A stretch of 64,000 bases of DNA from JACCQS01 sp963766765 (GCA_963766765.1 CAVYBR010000001.1:1-64000); one strand, 5' to 3'; shown: positions 1-8,155, counted from the stretch's first letter. The notes: generated by a model from the letters alone, not told the origin. A program made the numbers and translations.

Positions 1-754
1 CGCTCGGGCCGAGCTCGATCTCGGCGACGAGCGCCCGCGGGTCGCCGCGCTCGACCCCGAGCCGGTGCTCGCGCCGGGGGCGCTCGGCGCGTTCGACGAC
101 GCCGGCGTAACGCCGTCGTGCGTCGTGCGCGACGGCGACGAGACCCGGCTGTACTAACGGGCTGGTCGCTGGGGTCGTCGGTGCCGTTCTACCTCGCGAT
201 CGGGCTGGCGATCAGCCGTGCCGGCGGGCCGTTTGTGCGCGTCTCGCAGGCGCCGGTGCTCGGGCGGACCGCGAACGACCCGTTGATGACCGCCTCGCCG
301 GACGTCCTCCGCGACCGCGGCGGCTGGCGCATGTGGTACGTGTCGGGCGCGGGCTGGGAGCGCGCCGGCGACGATGTCCGCCACCACTACCACCTGCGTC
401 ACGGAACGTCGCGCGACGGGATCGGCTGGCCGACGACGGGCGAGCCGTGCGTGGACTTCGCCGAGGCGAGCGAGTACGCGTTCTCGCGGCCCTCGGTGGT
501 GCGCGGCCGACGCGGGCTACGAGATGTGGTTCTCCGTGCGTGGCGACGCCTACCGGCTCGGCTATGCCAGCTCGGCGAACGGCGTCGCCTGGGAGCGCCG
601 CGACGACGCCGCCGGGCTCGTGGCGTCGGACGCCGGCTGGGACGCGGAGATGGTCGCCTACCCGCACGTCTTCGAGCACGGCGGGCGGCGGCTCATGCTC
701 TACAACGGCAACGGCTACGGCGCGACCGGCGTGGGCTCGGCGGTGGCCGCGTGA
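1..754 (+). pseudogene. Glycosidase-like five-bladed propeller protein, 5' truncated and frameshifted
   Basis: The frames read together give a protein resembling the beta-propeller glycosidase/sucrase group (GH43/GH32/GH130-like). It has repeated short strands such as WRMWYVSG, YEMWFSVRGDAYRLGYASS and RRLMLYNGNGYG with the usual aromatic/Gly pattern. The gene is already open at base 1. Reading continuity needs a frame change near 155 (after LYY) and another near 510 (between RPSVV and DAGYEMWF). The stop codon overlaps the start of the methyltransferase gene as GTGA, so the two were probably one operon. Family and substrate are uncertain. The frame changes could be sequencing errors, because similar ones recur through the first 8 kb. 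Confidence 0.5.
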
Positions 755-1524
755 GCATCGCGACGGCGAACGCCGCGCGCAACGGCGCGCTGCCCGACGA
801 GGCGTTCGAGCGGCTGGCGGCGGCCGAGGCGCGCAGCTTCTGGTTTCGCTCGCGCAACCGGCTGCTGCTGTGGGCGCTCGACGAGCACTTCCCGTCGGCG
901 CGCAGCGTGCTCGAGGTCGGCTGCGGCAACGGCTACGTGCTGGCGGCGATCGCGAGGGCCGTCCCGGGGTCCGCGTCGCGGGCAGCGACCTGTCGGAGGC
1001 CGGCCTGGGCCACGCGCGCGAGCGGATGCCACGCGCCACGCTCGTGCTCGCCGACGCCCGCGCGCTGCCGTTCAAAGACGAGTTCGATGTCGCCGGCGCG
1101 TTCGACGTCCTCGAGCACGTCGCCGAGGACCGGGAGGTGCTCGCATCGGTGGGGCGGGCGCTGCGTCCGGGCGGCGGGCTCATCGTGACGGTCCCGCAGC
1201 ATCGCTGGCTGTGGAGCGAGACCGACCGCTACTCCGGCCACGAGCGCCGCTACACCCGCGGGAGCTCGTCGCGAAGGTCGAGTCCGCCGGCTTTGAGGTG
1301 CGCCTCGCGACCTCGTTCGTCTCGCTGCTGCTGCCGGTCATGGCCGCGTCGCGCGCCTGGCAGGCGCTGTCGCGCCAGCCGTTCGATCCCGATCGCGAGC
1401 TCGCGGTGCCGGGCCGGGTCGACGCGCTGCTCGAGCGTGCGATGCGCGTCGAGGTCGCCGCGATCCGGCGCGGCGTCCGGCTTCCGGCGGCGGGTCGCTG
1501 CTCGTGGTCGCCGAGCGCGCCTGA
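751..1524 (+). pseudogene. Class I SAM-dependent methyltransferase, frameshifted
   Basis: It starts with GTG overlapping the previous stop. The N-terminal frame contains the SAM-binding motif I VLEVGCGNGYVLAAIA. The following frame contains SDLSEAGLGHARERMP, LVLADARALPFKDEFD and ALRPGGGLIVTVPQH, which are motifs of a Methyltransf_11/25-type fold. The C-terminal part (VESAGFEVRLATSFVSLLLP) lies in another frame and the end (LLVVAERA) in a further one. Frame changes are needed near 962, 1,260 and 1,490. Length without them would be about 257 residues, normal for the family. The target is probably a small molecule or glycan, judging from the glycosidase-like neighbour, but this is inference. Confidence 0.6.
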
Positions 1525-1579
1525 GTCCTGGGGCCCGGCGGGCATTTGCAGCCCGCCGGACCCCTGCCTCAGGTCTCGC

Positions 1580-2662
1580 TCATGCGGAGCACAGCACGAA
1601 CGTCTTCGTGTCCATGTGGCTGCCGGTGGCGAGCGTCTGCCCGCCGGCCTGCAGCACGGTCTTCCACGTGTTGGGGTTCGACGCGGTGTCAACGCTCGCC
1701 GCACCGGTGCCGTCGACCGGGTACGAGCCGCGCATGTGGTAGCCCTGCTGCGGCTGCAGCCCGCTCGTCGCGCCGACCGTCTCGTCGACCCGGTAGCCGC
1801 CGCTGAGCATCCTCGTACCCGCCCCGCAGCTCGCCGTCGCGGTCGTGACCGTCGTGCCGGCCTGTGCGTCGGGCCCGGCTGTGTCCGTGCGCTTGACGGT
1901 GATCGTCGGGGGCGACGCGTCGGTCGAGCAGACGGCGAACGCCGTGATGACGTCGGTGGCGTTCGGGATGCCGGCCGAGCCGTACGCCGACCACGACGTC
2001 GGGTTGGTCGAGCTGTCGCTCGCCGGTGTGCCCGACGAGTTCGACGGATAGCTCGCGAGCGGCTTGAGGTTGCCGGTGTTGCCGCTCGTCGAGCCGTCGT
2101 TGACCTGGCCGGGGGTGTTCTCGATGACGCCGCCACCGACGAGCCGGTCGGTGCCCGTGCAGGTCGCCGTCGTGATCGTCGGGGCGGCGACCTGCTGGGT
2201 CGCGTTGGCGCCGGTCGTCGTCGCGGTCCTGACGATCGTGTTCGCCGGCCCGCTGGCGGCGCACATCGCGAACGCCGATGCCTGGTCGCCGGCCTCGCTC
2301 TGACCGGAGAAGCCGCCGAGCGTCGTCCAGTAGGCCGGGTTCGTCGAGCCGGGGCCCACCGGGGCTCCGGCGCTGTCGGTCGGCATCGTGCCGAACAGGA
2401 CGAGCCCGTTGTTGGGCACCGTGCTCTCGCTCGCCGCGTTGCGCAGGTAGCTGCCGCCGCCGACGAGCCGGCTCGTCGAGCACGACGGCGCGGTGTAGAT
2501 GGCGGTGCGATGGGTGCCCATGTTGGGCATCGCCGTGGTCGTCACGCGGACGGTGATCGTTGGAACCGCGTAGGCCGCACTCGGCGCGATGACCGCGGCG
2601 AGCGTGGCGCAACAGCCGAGCAGCACGCCGGTTCGACGGCGCGTCGCGAGGTGCAAGTGCAT
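1580..2662 (-). CDS. Secreted protein with three ~100-residue internal repeats
   Basis: This is a 360-residue protein with a clear Sec signal peptide: basic MHLHLATRRRTG, a hydrophobic core, then PSAAYAVP. The mature part is Thr/Ser/Asn-rich and consists of three repeats. Each has a Cys, then R(L/M)(V/L)(S/G)GG, a stretch ending SYP or TMP, a D..G...S.NP..W segment, and (A/T)FA.C or TFVLC. The paired cysteines at the repeat ends suggest disulfide-bonded domains. The family is not named here and no enzymatic motif is visible. A 17-bp motif 55 nt upstream recurs ahead of the other large secreted gene of this segment. An extracellular structural or adhesive role is only inferred. Confidence 0.7.
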   Translation of the reverse strand: MHLHLATRRRTGVLLGCCATLAAVIAPSAAYAVPTITVRVTTTAMPNMGTHRTAIYTAPSCSTSRLVGGGSYLRNAASESTVPNNGLVLFGTMPTDSAGAPVGPGSTNPAYWTTLGGFSGQSEAGDQASAFAMCAASGPANTIVRTATTTGANATQQVAAPTITTATCTGTDRLVGGGVIENTPGQVNDGSTSGNTGNLKPLASYPSNSSGTPASDSSTNPTSWSAYGSAGIPNATDVITAFAVCSTDASPPTITVKRTDTAGPDAQAGTTVTTATASCGAGTRMLSGGYRVDETVGATSGLQPQQGYHMRGSYPVDGTGAASVDTASNPNTWKTVLQAGGQTLATGSHMDTKTFVLCSA

Positions 2663-2717
2663 GAGGTCTCCTCCGTTGGGAGTTGAGCGGGTGAACGGGG
2701 CGGCAAACCTACCAACC

Positions 2718-2734
2718 CCTAGGCATTACCTAGG
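2718..2734 (-). promoter_or_regulatory. Shared 17-bp motif upstream of the secreted repeat protein
   Basis: Read towards the gene, the site is CCTAGGTAATGCCTAGG. The same pattern, CCTAGG-YAAWGC-MTAGG, lies at 5171-5187 in the same orientation relative to the other secreted-protein gene. It could be a transcription factor site or an unusual promoter element. Confidence 0.4.
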
Positions 2735-2785
2735 AATCTCGCCGCACAGCCGATCTCCACGTTGCATACGATCTGCTGCGCGAAG

Positions 2786-2791
2786 TATGCT
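2786..2791 (+). promoter_or_regulatory. -10 hexamer for a leaderless vapB-like transcript
   Basis: TATGCT lies 6 nt before the antitoxin ATG at 2798. There is no Shine-Dalgarno, which fits a leaderless mRNA. Confidence 0.4.
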
Positions 2792-2797
2792 CCGAGT

Positions 2798-3022
2798 ATG
2801 CGAAGCCGAGTGACGGTCACCGTCGACGAGGCCGCGCTACGTGCCGCTGAGGCCGCGGTTGCAGGGGGTCGTGCGCCGTCTGTCAGCGCATGGGTCGCGG
2901 GGGCGATGACGGACCGCGCGCAGCGCGAGAGCCTGGCGGACGTCCTTGCCGAGATCCGCGCGGAGCTCGGGCCAGCGACCGACGAGGAGACGGCGTGGGC
3001 GCGAAGCGTCCTCGGCCTGTAG
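2798..3022 (+). CDS. VapB-like antitoxin
   Basis: This is a 74-residue protein beginning MRSRVTVTVDEAALRAAEAA. The N-terminal strand and helices (VTVTVDEAAL, SVSAWVAGAM) look like a ribbon-helix-helix DNA-binding fold. The acidic C-terminus (LAEIRAELGPATDEE) is typical of antitoxins that wrap a toxin. The downstream PIN-domain gene overlaps its 3' end by 28 nt. The ATG at 2798 was chosen because it begins the RHH strand and has a TATGCT hexamer 6 nt upstream. It would neutralise the toxin and repress its own operon, as is usual for VapBC systems. Confidence 0.72.
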   Translation: MRSRVTVTVDEAALRAAEAAVAGGRAPSVSAWVAGAMTDRAQRESLADVLAEIRAELGPATDEETAWARSVLGL

Positions 3023-3375
3023 TCCTCGACGCGGGCGCGTTGATCGCGGTCGAGCGGGCCGATCGCCGCGTGATCCTCCTGCTCGAGCTCGCGCAGGACA
3101 TCCACGTGCCGGCCGGCGCTTTGGGGCGGGCATGGCGCAATCCGATGCGCCAGGTCCGGCTCGCGCGCCTCATGTCGTCCGACGACGTCGTGATCCACCC
3201 GCTCGACGCCGCGAATGCGCGAGCGGCTGGACAGCTATGCGCCGCCACCGCCACGGCGGACGTCATCGACGCATCGGTCGTGATCGTGGCTCGCATGGTC
3301 GACGGCGTGACCGTCACCAGCGACCCGGACGACCTACGCCGCCTCGATCAGCGCATCGACCTCGTCTCCTGCTGA
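2995..3375 (+). CDS. VapC-like PIN-domain toxin
   Basis: The product is 126 residues from a GTG that overlaps the antitoxin gene. PIN nuclease features are visible: the N-terminal strand with the first acidic residue (VVLDAGALIAVERAD), a central segment, and TADVIDASVVIVARM followed by VTSDPDDLRRL with the C-terminal acidic residues that bind metal. VapC toxins are Mg2+-dependent RNases that usually cleave tRNA or rRNA; the target cannot be read from the sequence. The order, antitoxin then toxin with overlap, is canonical. Confidence 0.78.
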   Translation: MGAKRPRPVVLDAGALIAVERADRRVILLLELAQDIHVPAGALGRAWRNPMRQVRLARLMSSDDVVIHPLDAANARAAGQLCAATATADVIDASVVIVARMVDGVTVTSDPDDLRRLDQRIDLVSC

Positions 3376-3711
3376 CCGTCCGACGAGCGCCGCCGGCATC
3401 CCCGGCGCGCGGCGCCCGTTGGCCCACCTGTGACCGCGGCGCCGGTGCCGTCGGCCGAGACGAACGGCACGTTGAGTGCGATCCTTCGGTTGACGAACCG
3501 CCTCTCCCTCGCCAACCCCACGCGCCCGGGCACCCGACCGGGCGCGGCGCCGATCTCGGGCGGAGCACCGGCGCGCCGAACGTCGGCCTGCCAGGCCGGA
3601 CACGCAGTTCAACCAGCGGCGATCGAGCCGGACGCCTTGGCGACGCCCGTCGTCGCCGACGGTGTGGCCGGCGGCCGATACCTCCGCGGCCGGTTTCTCC
3701 GTCGTCGAGTT
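3376..3711. other. Gene-free stretch between two toxin-antitoxin pairs
   Basis: No convincing gene was seen on either strand. The open frames here are GC-driven and rich in Arg/Ala/Gly, with no recognisable domain. The stretch lies between the convergent ends of the two PIN-toxin genes. Confidence 0.4.
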
Positions 3712-4140
3712 TCACGACTGGGGCGGCTCGAACCACGGGTCGATTAGATCGATCCCGATGGACTCGAAGTCCTTGGTGTTGCGTGTCGCGAGCGCCGCGC
3801 CCCGGGCACGGCAGATCGACGCGATCTGCGCGTCGAACCCGTCGATCGGCATGCCTGCGCGATCGCGTGCCGCGACGATGTCAGGGTAGTGCGCCGCGGC
3901 CTGCGCGTCGAACGCCAGCACGAAGTCCTCGAACGCCGCGAAGACGTCCCGAGCGGTCCGCTGCAGAAGGGCTTTGCGACGCCCGGACGGGAGGCGCTCG
4001 ATGCCGTAGCCGATCTCGGCGAGCGTGATCGCCGTGGTGCACAAGTCGGCGCCGCGGTGTGCGCGGACCCATTCGGCAACGACGTGCGACGGCGCCGGCC
4101 TCATGAGCTCGGACGCGACGTTGGTGTCGACGACGATCAC
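3712..4140 (-). CDS. FitB/VapC-type PIN-domain toxin
   Basis: This 142-residue protein is a typical PIN domain. It begins MIVVDTNVASELM with the first catalytic Asp, then TTAITLAEIGYGIERL with the conserved Glu, and ends DGFDAQIASICRARG, ALATRNTKDFESIGIDLIDPW with the C-terminal Asp residues. The FitB/VapC family are metal-dependent ribonucleases. Its ATG overlaps the antitoxin stop as ATGA, so the two are translationally coupled. It belongs to a different PIN subfamily from the toxin at 2995-3375, and a second unrelated pair nearby is a common accessory-island feature. Confidence 0.85.
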   Translation of the reverse strand: MIVVDTNVASELMRPAPSHVVAEWVRAHRGADLCTTAITLAEIGYGIERLPSGRRKALLQRTARDVFAAFEDFVLAFDAQAAAHYPDIVAARDRAGMPIDGFDAQIASICRARGAALATRNTKDFESIGIDLIDPWFEPPQS

Positions 4141-4379
4141 GACAGGTCGGCCGCGCGCACCGGCGTCGCGCGCGGCGCAAGCTCGAGGTCGATTCCGCCA
4201 ACCTCACCGAACCGGTCCAGCAGCGCGTCGAAGAGGCCGACTTCGCGGTCGGGTTCGCTCACTGCCTCGACCAGGATTGCCCGCACCTCGGACTCCATGG
4301 ACCGGCCGTTGCGAGCCGCCCGAACGCGGAGCCGCTCCTTCACGTCGTCTTCGAGGTTGCGGACGCTGATGGCGGCCAT
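4137..4379 (-). CDS. FitA-like ribbon-helix-helix antitoxin
   Basis: The 80-residue product begins MAAISVRNLEDDVKERLRVR and continues AARNGRSMESEVRAILVEAV. This is the classic FitA/Arc-type RHH domain: a strand for DNA contact, then two helices. The C-terminal tail (about residues 45-80) would block the toxin active site. A GGAGGTAACC Shine-Dalgarno lies just upstream on the minus strand. The gene precedes and overlaps its toxin by four bases. Confidence 0.85.
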   Translation of the reverse strand: MAAISVRNLEDDVKERLRVRAARNGRSMESEVRAILVEAVSEPDREVGLFDALLDRFGEVGGIDLELAPRATPVRAADLS

Positions 4380-4439
4380 GGTGGTTACCTCCTCGCGGTT
4401 GCTATCAACGCTAGCACCCCGTGGGGGTCGACGTGCTGC

Positions 4440-5113
4440 CTACAGCCCCAACAGCCCATGGCGAGCGGACTTCGAGAAGGCGCGCGGCGAGGTGCCGTGG
4501 TACGAGCCGCTGAAGCTGCCGGGCGTGACCGTCGCGCGCTGTTCATGTACCGCCACCTCGCGCCCGCGTTCGGCGTGCCGTCCGTGGCATTTCCCGCGGC
4601 GGTCAACCTCAGCGATCCCGCGCACGAGGCCTTCTACGCCACGGCGTCGTTCACGAACGCCGCGGGGGAGACATTTCGCGCGAGCGTGATCAGGCCCAGG
4701 CTGGGCCGGTCGAAGGCGCGGGGAACGCGCCCGCGGCGCTCGAGGTGCTCGACCACTTCTTCTCGCCGGCGGGCGAGGCGCTCGCGAGCGCGCGGGGCTT
4801 TGATCGCAGCCCGCTGCTGATCGGCGGCGACTGGGACGCCGTGCCGGCGAAGCTGCGGCCGTACGTCGACGACAGCCTGCAGGAGCGGACGCTCCGCGTC
4901 ACCGTCCGCCTGCTCGGCGCCTGCTCGGCCAAGCACTTGTCGGTCTCGGGCGACGGCGTGACGGTGGCGTCCGCGCGGCACCGGCCGATAGGGCGATGCG
5001 CGCTCACGCTGCGCGTCGCGCCGGCAGCCGCCGGCCGGAGATCGCGACCTCGTGGTCGGCGCCTCTGGCCAACGACCATCATCCGCGGCGCCATCCGGCT
5101 CGGATACGCGTGA
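4440..5113 (+). pseudogene. Unrecognised gene remnant spread over three frames
   Basis: Three frames join into one plausible protein: SPWRADFEKARGEVPWYEPL; then LFMYRHLAPAFGVPSVAFPA and NLSDPAHEAFYATASFTNAA; then LEVLDHFFSPAGEALASARG and PLLIGGDWDAVPAKLRPYVD. Frame changes fall near 4,535 and 4,690. No start codon or N-terminal domain is visible, because the fitA promoter lies just upstream, so the 5' end may be missing. I do not recognise the family. Codon use is like its neighbours, which argues for a coding origin rather than chance. Confidence 0.35.
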
Positions 5114-5170
5114 CTCGGCGACGGCGCGGTGGATGCATCCGGCGGGCGTTCGGGCTAGGGTTCACGACCA

Positions 5171-5187
5171 CCTAGGCAAAGCATAGG
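5171..5187 (+). promoter_or_regulatory. Shared 17-bp motif upstream of the glycine-rich protein
   Basis: CCTAGGCAAAGCATAGG lies 44 nt before the GTG at 5232 and matches the motif at 2718-2734 at 14 of 17 positions. Confidence 0.4.
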
Positions 5188-5231
5188 CCGCTGTACGCCA
5201 GAATCCTGACCATCCCGTGCTTGGAGCTGCC

Positions 5232-7319
5232 GTGTCCAGAGTCTCGCGACCTGCCCACCTTCGTGATCGCCTCCGCGGCTCAGGCCGCGCGCTGCTCGTC
5301 GTCCTTGTCGCAGGCGCCGTGGGCGCGGCGGCGGCGATCGGGACGACCGCGTCTGCTGTCGTTGTCGCGCCGGGACCCTGCGGAGCGACCGGCGCGCTGT
5401 CCGGCGGCGGGGGGTCGACGTGCACGTACACGGTCGTCGGCTCGGACACGTTCACGGTGCCGGCCGGCGTCACGCAGGCCACGATCGTCGCGATCGGCGG
5501 CAAGGGCGGCAACTACTTCATCGACGGACCGCCGATCACGGGCCGGCCGGGTGGCCCCGGCGGCCAGGCGACGGCAACGCTCGCGGTCACCCCGGGACAG
5601 GTCCTGCAGGTCGACGTCGCGGGGCGCGGCGTCAACGGCACCGCGGACTTCCGGACCGGCGGCATGGGCAACGGGCCACGCGGCGGCACGGGCGCGCTCG
5701 GCGGGTTCGGCGGCTCGAACGGCGGCGTCGCGGGCGCGCTCGGCGACGCGCGCGGGGCCAACGGCGGCACCGCGGCCACCAACGGCGGCAACGGCTCCGG
5801 CGGCGGCGGGTCGTCCGACGTGCGGGCGACGCCGAGCGGCTGCGCGGCGCTCACGTGCGACCTGTCCAGCCGGGTCGTCGTCGCAGCCGGCGGTGGTGGC
5901 GGTGGTGGCAGCGGCGGATCGGGCAACGCGCTCGGCGGCGCGGGCGGCGCCGGCGGCGGTGCGACGGGCGGCGACGGTGGCGCGACGGTCGACGGCGGCA
6001 ACCGCGCCACGTCGGGGTTCGGGGCGACGCAGAGCGCTGGTGGCGAGCCGGGCATCAACCCGCCGCGGCACGTCGCCGGGCAGGATCCGAGCGACCCGCG
6101 CCTCGGCGGCGACGGCTTTCCCGGCGTCGCCGGCGTCGGCGGGCTCGGTGGCGCCGGCAACGCCCCGCTGCCCCCTGCGACGACCTCCGGCGGCGGCGCC
6201 GGCGGTGGCGGTGGAGGCGGCTGGTTCGGCGGCGGTGGCGGCGGTGGCGGCGGCGGCCCGTTCGGCGGCGGTGGCGGCGCGGGCGGCGGTGCCGGTGGCG
6301 GCAGCAGCTTCGTGACGCCGTCCGCGATCGCGAGCGAGCTCACCTCGGGCGTCAACGACGACACGATCAACGGCGGCAACGGCCGGGTCACGATCACCTG
6401 GACGCCCCCGCCGGCTGCGCCCGCGGTCACGACCGACCCGGCGTCCGGCGTCGCGGGCGCCAGCGCGACCCTCGAGGGCAGCGTGACGCCGAACGGCGCC
6501 GCGACGTCGTACGTGTTCGAGTACGGCCCGACGCTGAGCTTCGGCTCGATCACGCCGGCCGACGACGTCGCGGACCTCGGGTTCGATCCGGCGCCGGTCT
6601 CGAAGACGGTGTCCGGGCTGGCGCCCGGCACGACGTACTACTTCCGGCTCGTCGCCGCGAACGCGCAGGGCACGAGCGTTGGCGCCGTGCGCAGCTTCAC
6701 GACGCCAGGCCCGCCCAGCCCGCCGGCGGTCGTGACGCTGCCCGCGACCGGCGTCGCCAACACGACCGCGGAGCTCCACGCGCAGGTCGACCCGCGCGCG
6801 TCGCGGACGGCGTACACGTTCGAGTACGGCACCTCGACGAGCTTCGGCGCGATCACGCCGGTCGTCGCGCTCGACGACGCGAGCGTGCCCGAGCCGGCCG
6901 ACGCCAGCCTCAGCGGCCTGCAGCCCGACACGACGTACTACTTCCGCGTCGTCGCGACCAACGCCAACGGCACGAGCGCCGGCGTCGTGCGGAGCTTCAC
7001 GACCGGCCCCGGCGGCGCGCCGATCGTGACCACGGGCGCCGCGAGCGACCTGATCGCGACGAGCGCGACGCTCTCGGCGACCGTCGACGCGCACGGCTCG
7101 CCGACGGCGTTCGCGTTCGAGTACGGCCTGTCCAACGCGTTCGGGTCGCTCAGCGCGATCGACAGCGCGGGCGCCTCGAGCGGCGCTAGCACCGTGTCGC
7201 TGCCGATCGGCGCGCTGGCGCCCGCGACCACGTACCGCTACCGGATCGTCGCGACGAACGCAAACGGCACGAGCGCCGGAGCGTCGCGGACCTTCACGAC
7301 GCCGCCGCCGGCGACGTGA
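5232..7319 (+). CDS. Secreted glycine-rich protein with three fibronectin-III-like domains
   Basis: The product is about 695 residues. The N-terminus has a basic segment and a hydrophobic core (ALLVVLVAGAVGAAAAIG), a signal peptide or anchor. It then has TCTYTVVGSDTFTVPAGVTQ, typical of the glycine-rich domain family of secreted proteins, followed by ~280 residues dominated by Gly/Ala (many GGGGGG runs and NGG repeats). Three C-terminal repeats of ~95 residues follow, each with ATLxxxVxPxGxxTxYxFEYG, LxPxTTYYFRxVAxNxxGT and xRxFTT, which are Fn3-like. The GTG at 5232 is chosen because it starts the basic n-region; TTG or upstream starts are possible. Its end overlaps the next gene by four bases. 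A cell-surface or matrix role is inferred. Confidence 0.75.
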   Translation: MSRVSRPAHLRDRLRGSGRALLVVLVAGAVGAAAAIGTTASAVVVAPGPCGATGALSGGGGSTCTYTVVGSDTFTVPAGVTQATIVAIGGKGGNYFIDGPPITGRPGGPGGQATATLAVTPGQVLQVDVAGRGVNGTADFRTGGMGNGPRGGTGALGGFGGSNGGVAGALGDARGANGGTAATNGGNGSGGGGSSDVRATPSGCAALTCDLSSRVVVAAGGGGGGGSGGSGNALGGAGGAGGGATGGDGGATVDGGNRATSGFGATQSAGGEPGINPPRHVAGQDPSDPRLGGDGFPGVAGVGGLGGAGNAPLPPATTSGGGAGGGGGGGWFGGGGGGGGGGPFGGGGGAGGGAGGGSSFVTPSAIASELTSGVNDDTINGGNGRVTITWTPPPAAPAVTTDPASGVAGASATLEGSVTPNGAATSYVFEYGPTLSFGSITPADDVADLGFDPAPVSKTVSGLAPGTTYYFRLVAANAQGTSVGAVRSFTTPGPPSPPAVVTLPATGVANTTAELHAQVDPRASRTAYTFEYGTSTSFGAITPVVALDDASVPEPADASLSGLQPDTTYYFRVVATNANGTSAGVVRSFTTGPGGAPIVTTGAASDLIATSATLSATVDAHGSPTAFAFEYGLSNAFGSLSAIDSAGASSGASTVSLPIGALAPATTYRYRIVATNANGTSAGASRTFTTPPPAT

Positions 7320-7970
7320 CCCCGGTCGCCGGAGAGCACCCCGAGCACGTCCCGTTCAACCGGCCGTACTACGTCGGCGACGAGCACGAGCAGGTGCTCG
7401 AGGCGATCGCCGCCGGGCACATCTCGGCGAGCGGGACGTTCACCGAGCGCTGCGAGCGCGAGCTCGAGGCGCAGCTCGGCGCGGCGCGCGTGCTGCTGAC
7501 GCCGTCGTGCACGGCGGCGCTCGAGCTCGCGGCGATGCTGCTCGACATCGGCCCCGGCGACGAGGTCATCATGCCGTCGTTCACGTTCACCTCGACGGCC
7601 AACGCGTTTGCGCTGCGCGGCGCCGTGCCGGTGTTCGTCGACGTCCGCGAGGACACGCTGAACCTCGACGAGCAGCTCGTCGAGGCCGCGATCACGCCGC
7701 GCACGCGGGCGATCGTGCCCGTCCACTACGCGGGCGTCGGCTGCGAGATGGCGGCGCTGCTGCAGATCGCCGAGCGCCGCGCGCTCACGGTCGTCGAGGA
7801 CGCCGCCCACGCGGCGATGGCGACGCATCGCGCGCGGCCGCTCGGCACGTTCGGCCGGCTCGGGACGCTGAGCTTTCACAGACGAAGAACCTCACGTGTG
7901 GCGAGGGTGGCGCGCTGATCGTGTCCGATGCGCGGCTCGTCGCACGCGCTGAGATCCTGCGCGACAAGGC
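7316..7970 (+). pseudogene. DegT/DnrJ/EryC1 sugar aminotransferase, frameshifted and cut off at a probable chimeric junction
   Basis: The protein starts HVPFNRPYYVGDEHEQVLEA and follows the WecE/RffA-like PLP aminotransferase family. Visible segments are LTPSCTAALELAAMLLDIGP, GDEVIMPSFTFTSTANAFAL, VPVHYAGVGCEM and the PLP-proximal VEDAAHA. The active-site lysine region should read SFHxTKNLTCGEGGALIV. Here one base is missing near 7,873, which splits SFH from TKNLTCGEGGALIVSDARLV. Family similarity continues to AEILRDKA (~7,968) and then stops abruptly. About half of the normal ~380 residues are absent. Such enzymes aminate keto-sugar nucleotides for surface glycans. Confidence 0.75.
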
Positions 7971-8111
7971 ATGCTCAGCGATCCGGACGATGCCCCGATG
8001 GCGTTGGAACACCTGGAGCTTCGGTGGTTGGGGGCACCCGATCTGACCAGCGTCGAGTGGCTTCCCGGTAACCGGCAGTTCGAGGCCCTCGTACGCCCAC
8101 TGCTCGACTGA
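7971..8111 (+). pseudogene. C-terminal fragment of a MutT-like NUDIX hydrolase
   Basis: In a different frame from the aminotransferase, bases 7971-8111 encode a tail containing ALEHLELRWLGAPDLTSVEW and LPGNRQFEALVRPLL before TGA. This matches the end of MutT-family (d)NTP pyrophosphohydrolases (H..LRWL...L....WLP.D). No NUDIX box is present because the 5' part is missing. The fragment therefore marks the first bases of the second genomic segment. Assignment rests only on this tail pattern. Confidence 0.55.
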
Positions 8112-8114
8112 GTG

Positions 8115-8155
8115 AAGGACGCCTTCTACCAATAGGTTCGATGCCGGGCGTCCTT
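8115..8155. terminator. Possible terminator between the NUDIX fragment and sdhB
   Basis: AAGGACGCC (8115-8123) pairs exactly with GGCGTCCTT (8147-8155) across a long loop. It sits between convergent genes but has no T tract, so support is weak. Confidence 0.3.

Noticed and set aside
154..1241. Long minus-strand open frames opposite the glycosidase-like and methyltransferase genes
   Set aside because: They are Arg/Ala/Pro-rich shadows produced by high GC and show no domain; the plus strand carries recognisable motifs.
5280..7094. A 604-codon minus-strand open frame opposite the glycine-rich gene
   Set aside because: Almost entirely Arg/Ala/Gly low complexity, the reverse of GGC/GGT codons; no start context or motif.
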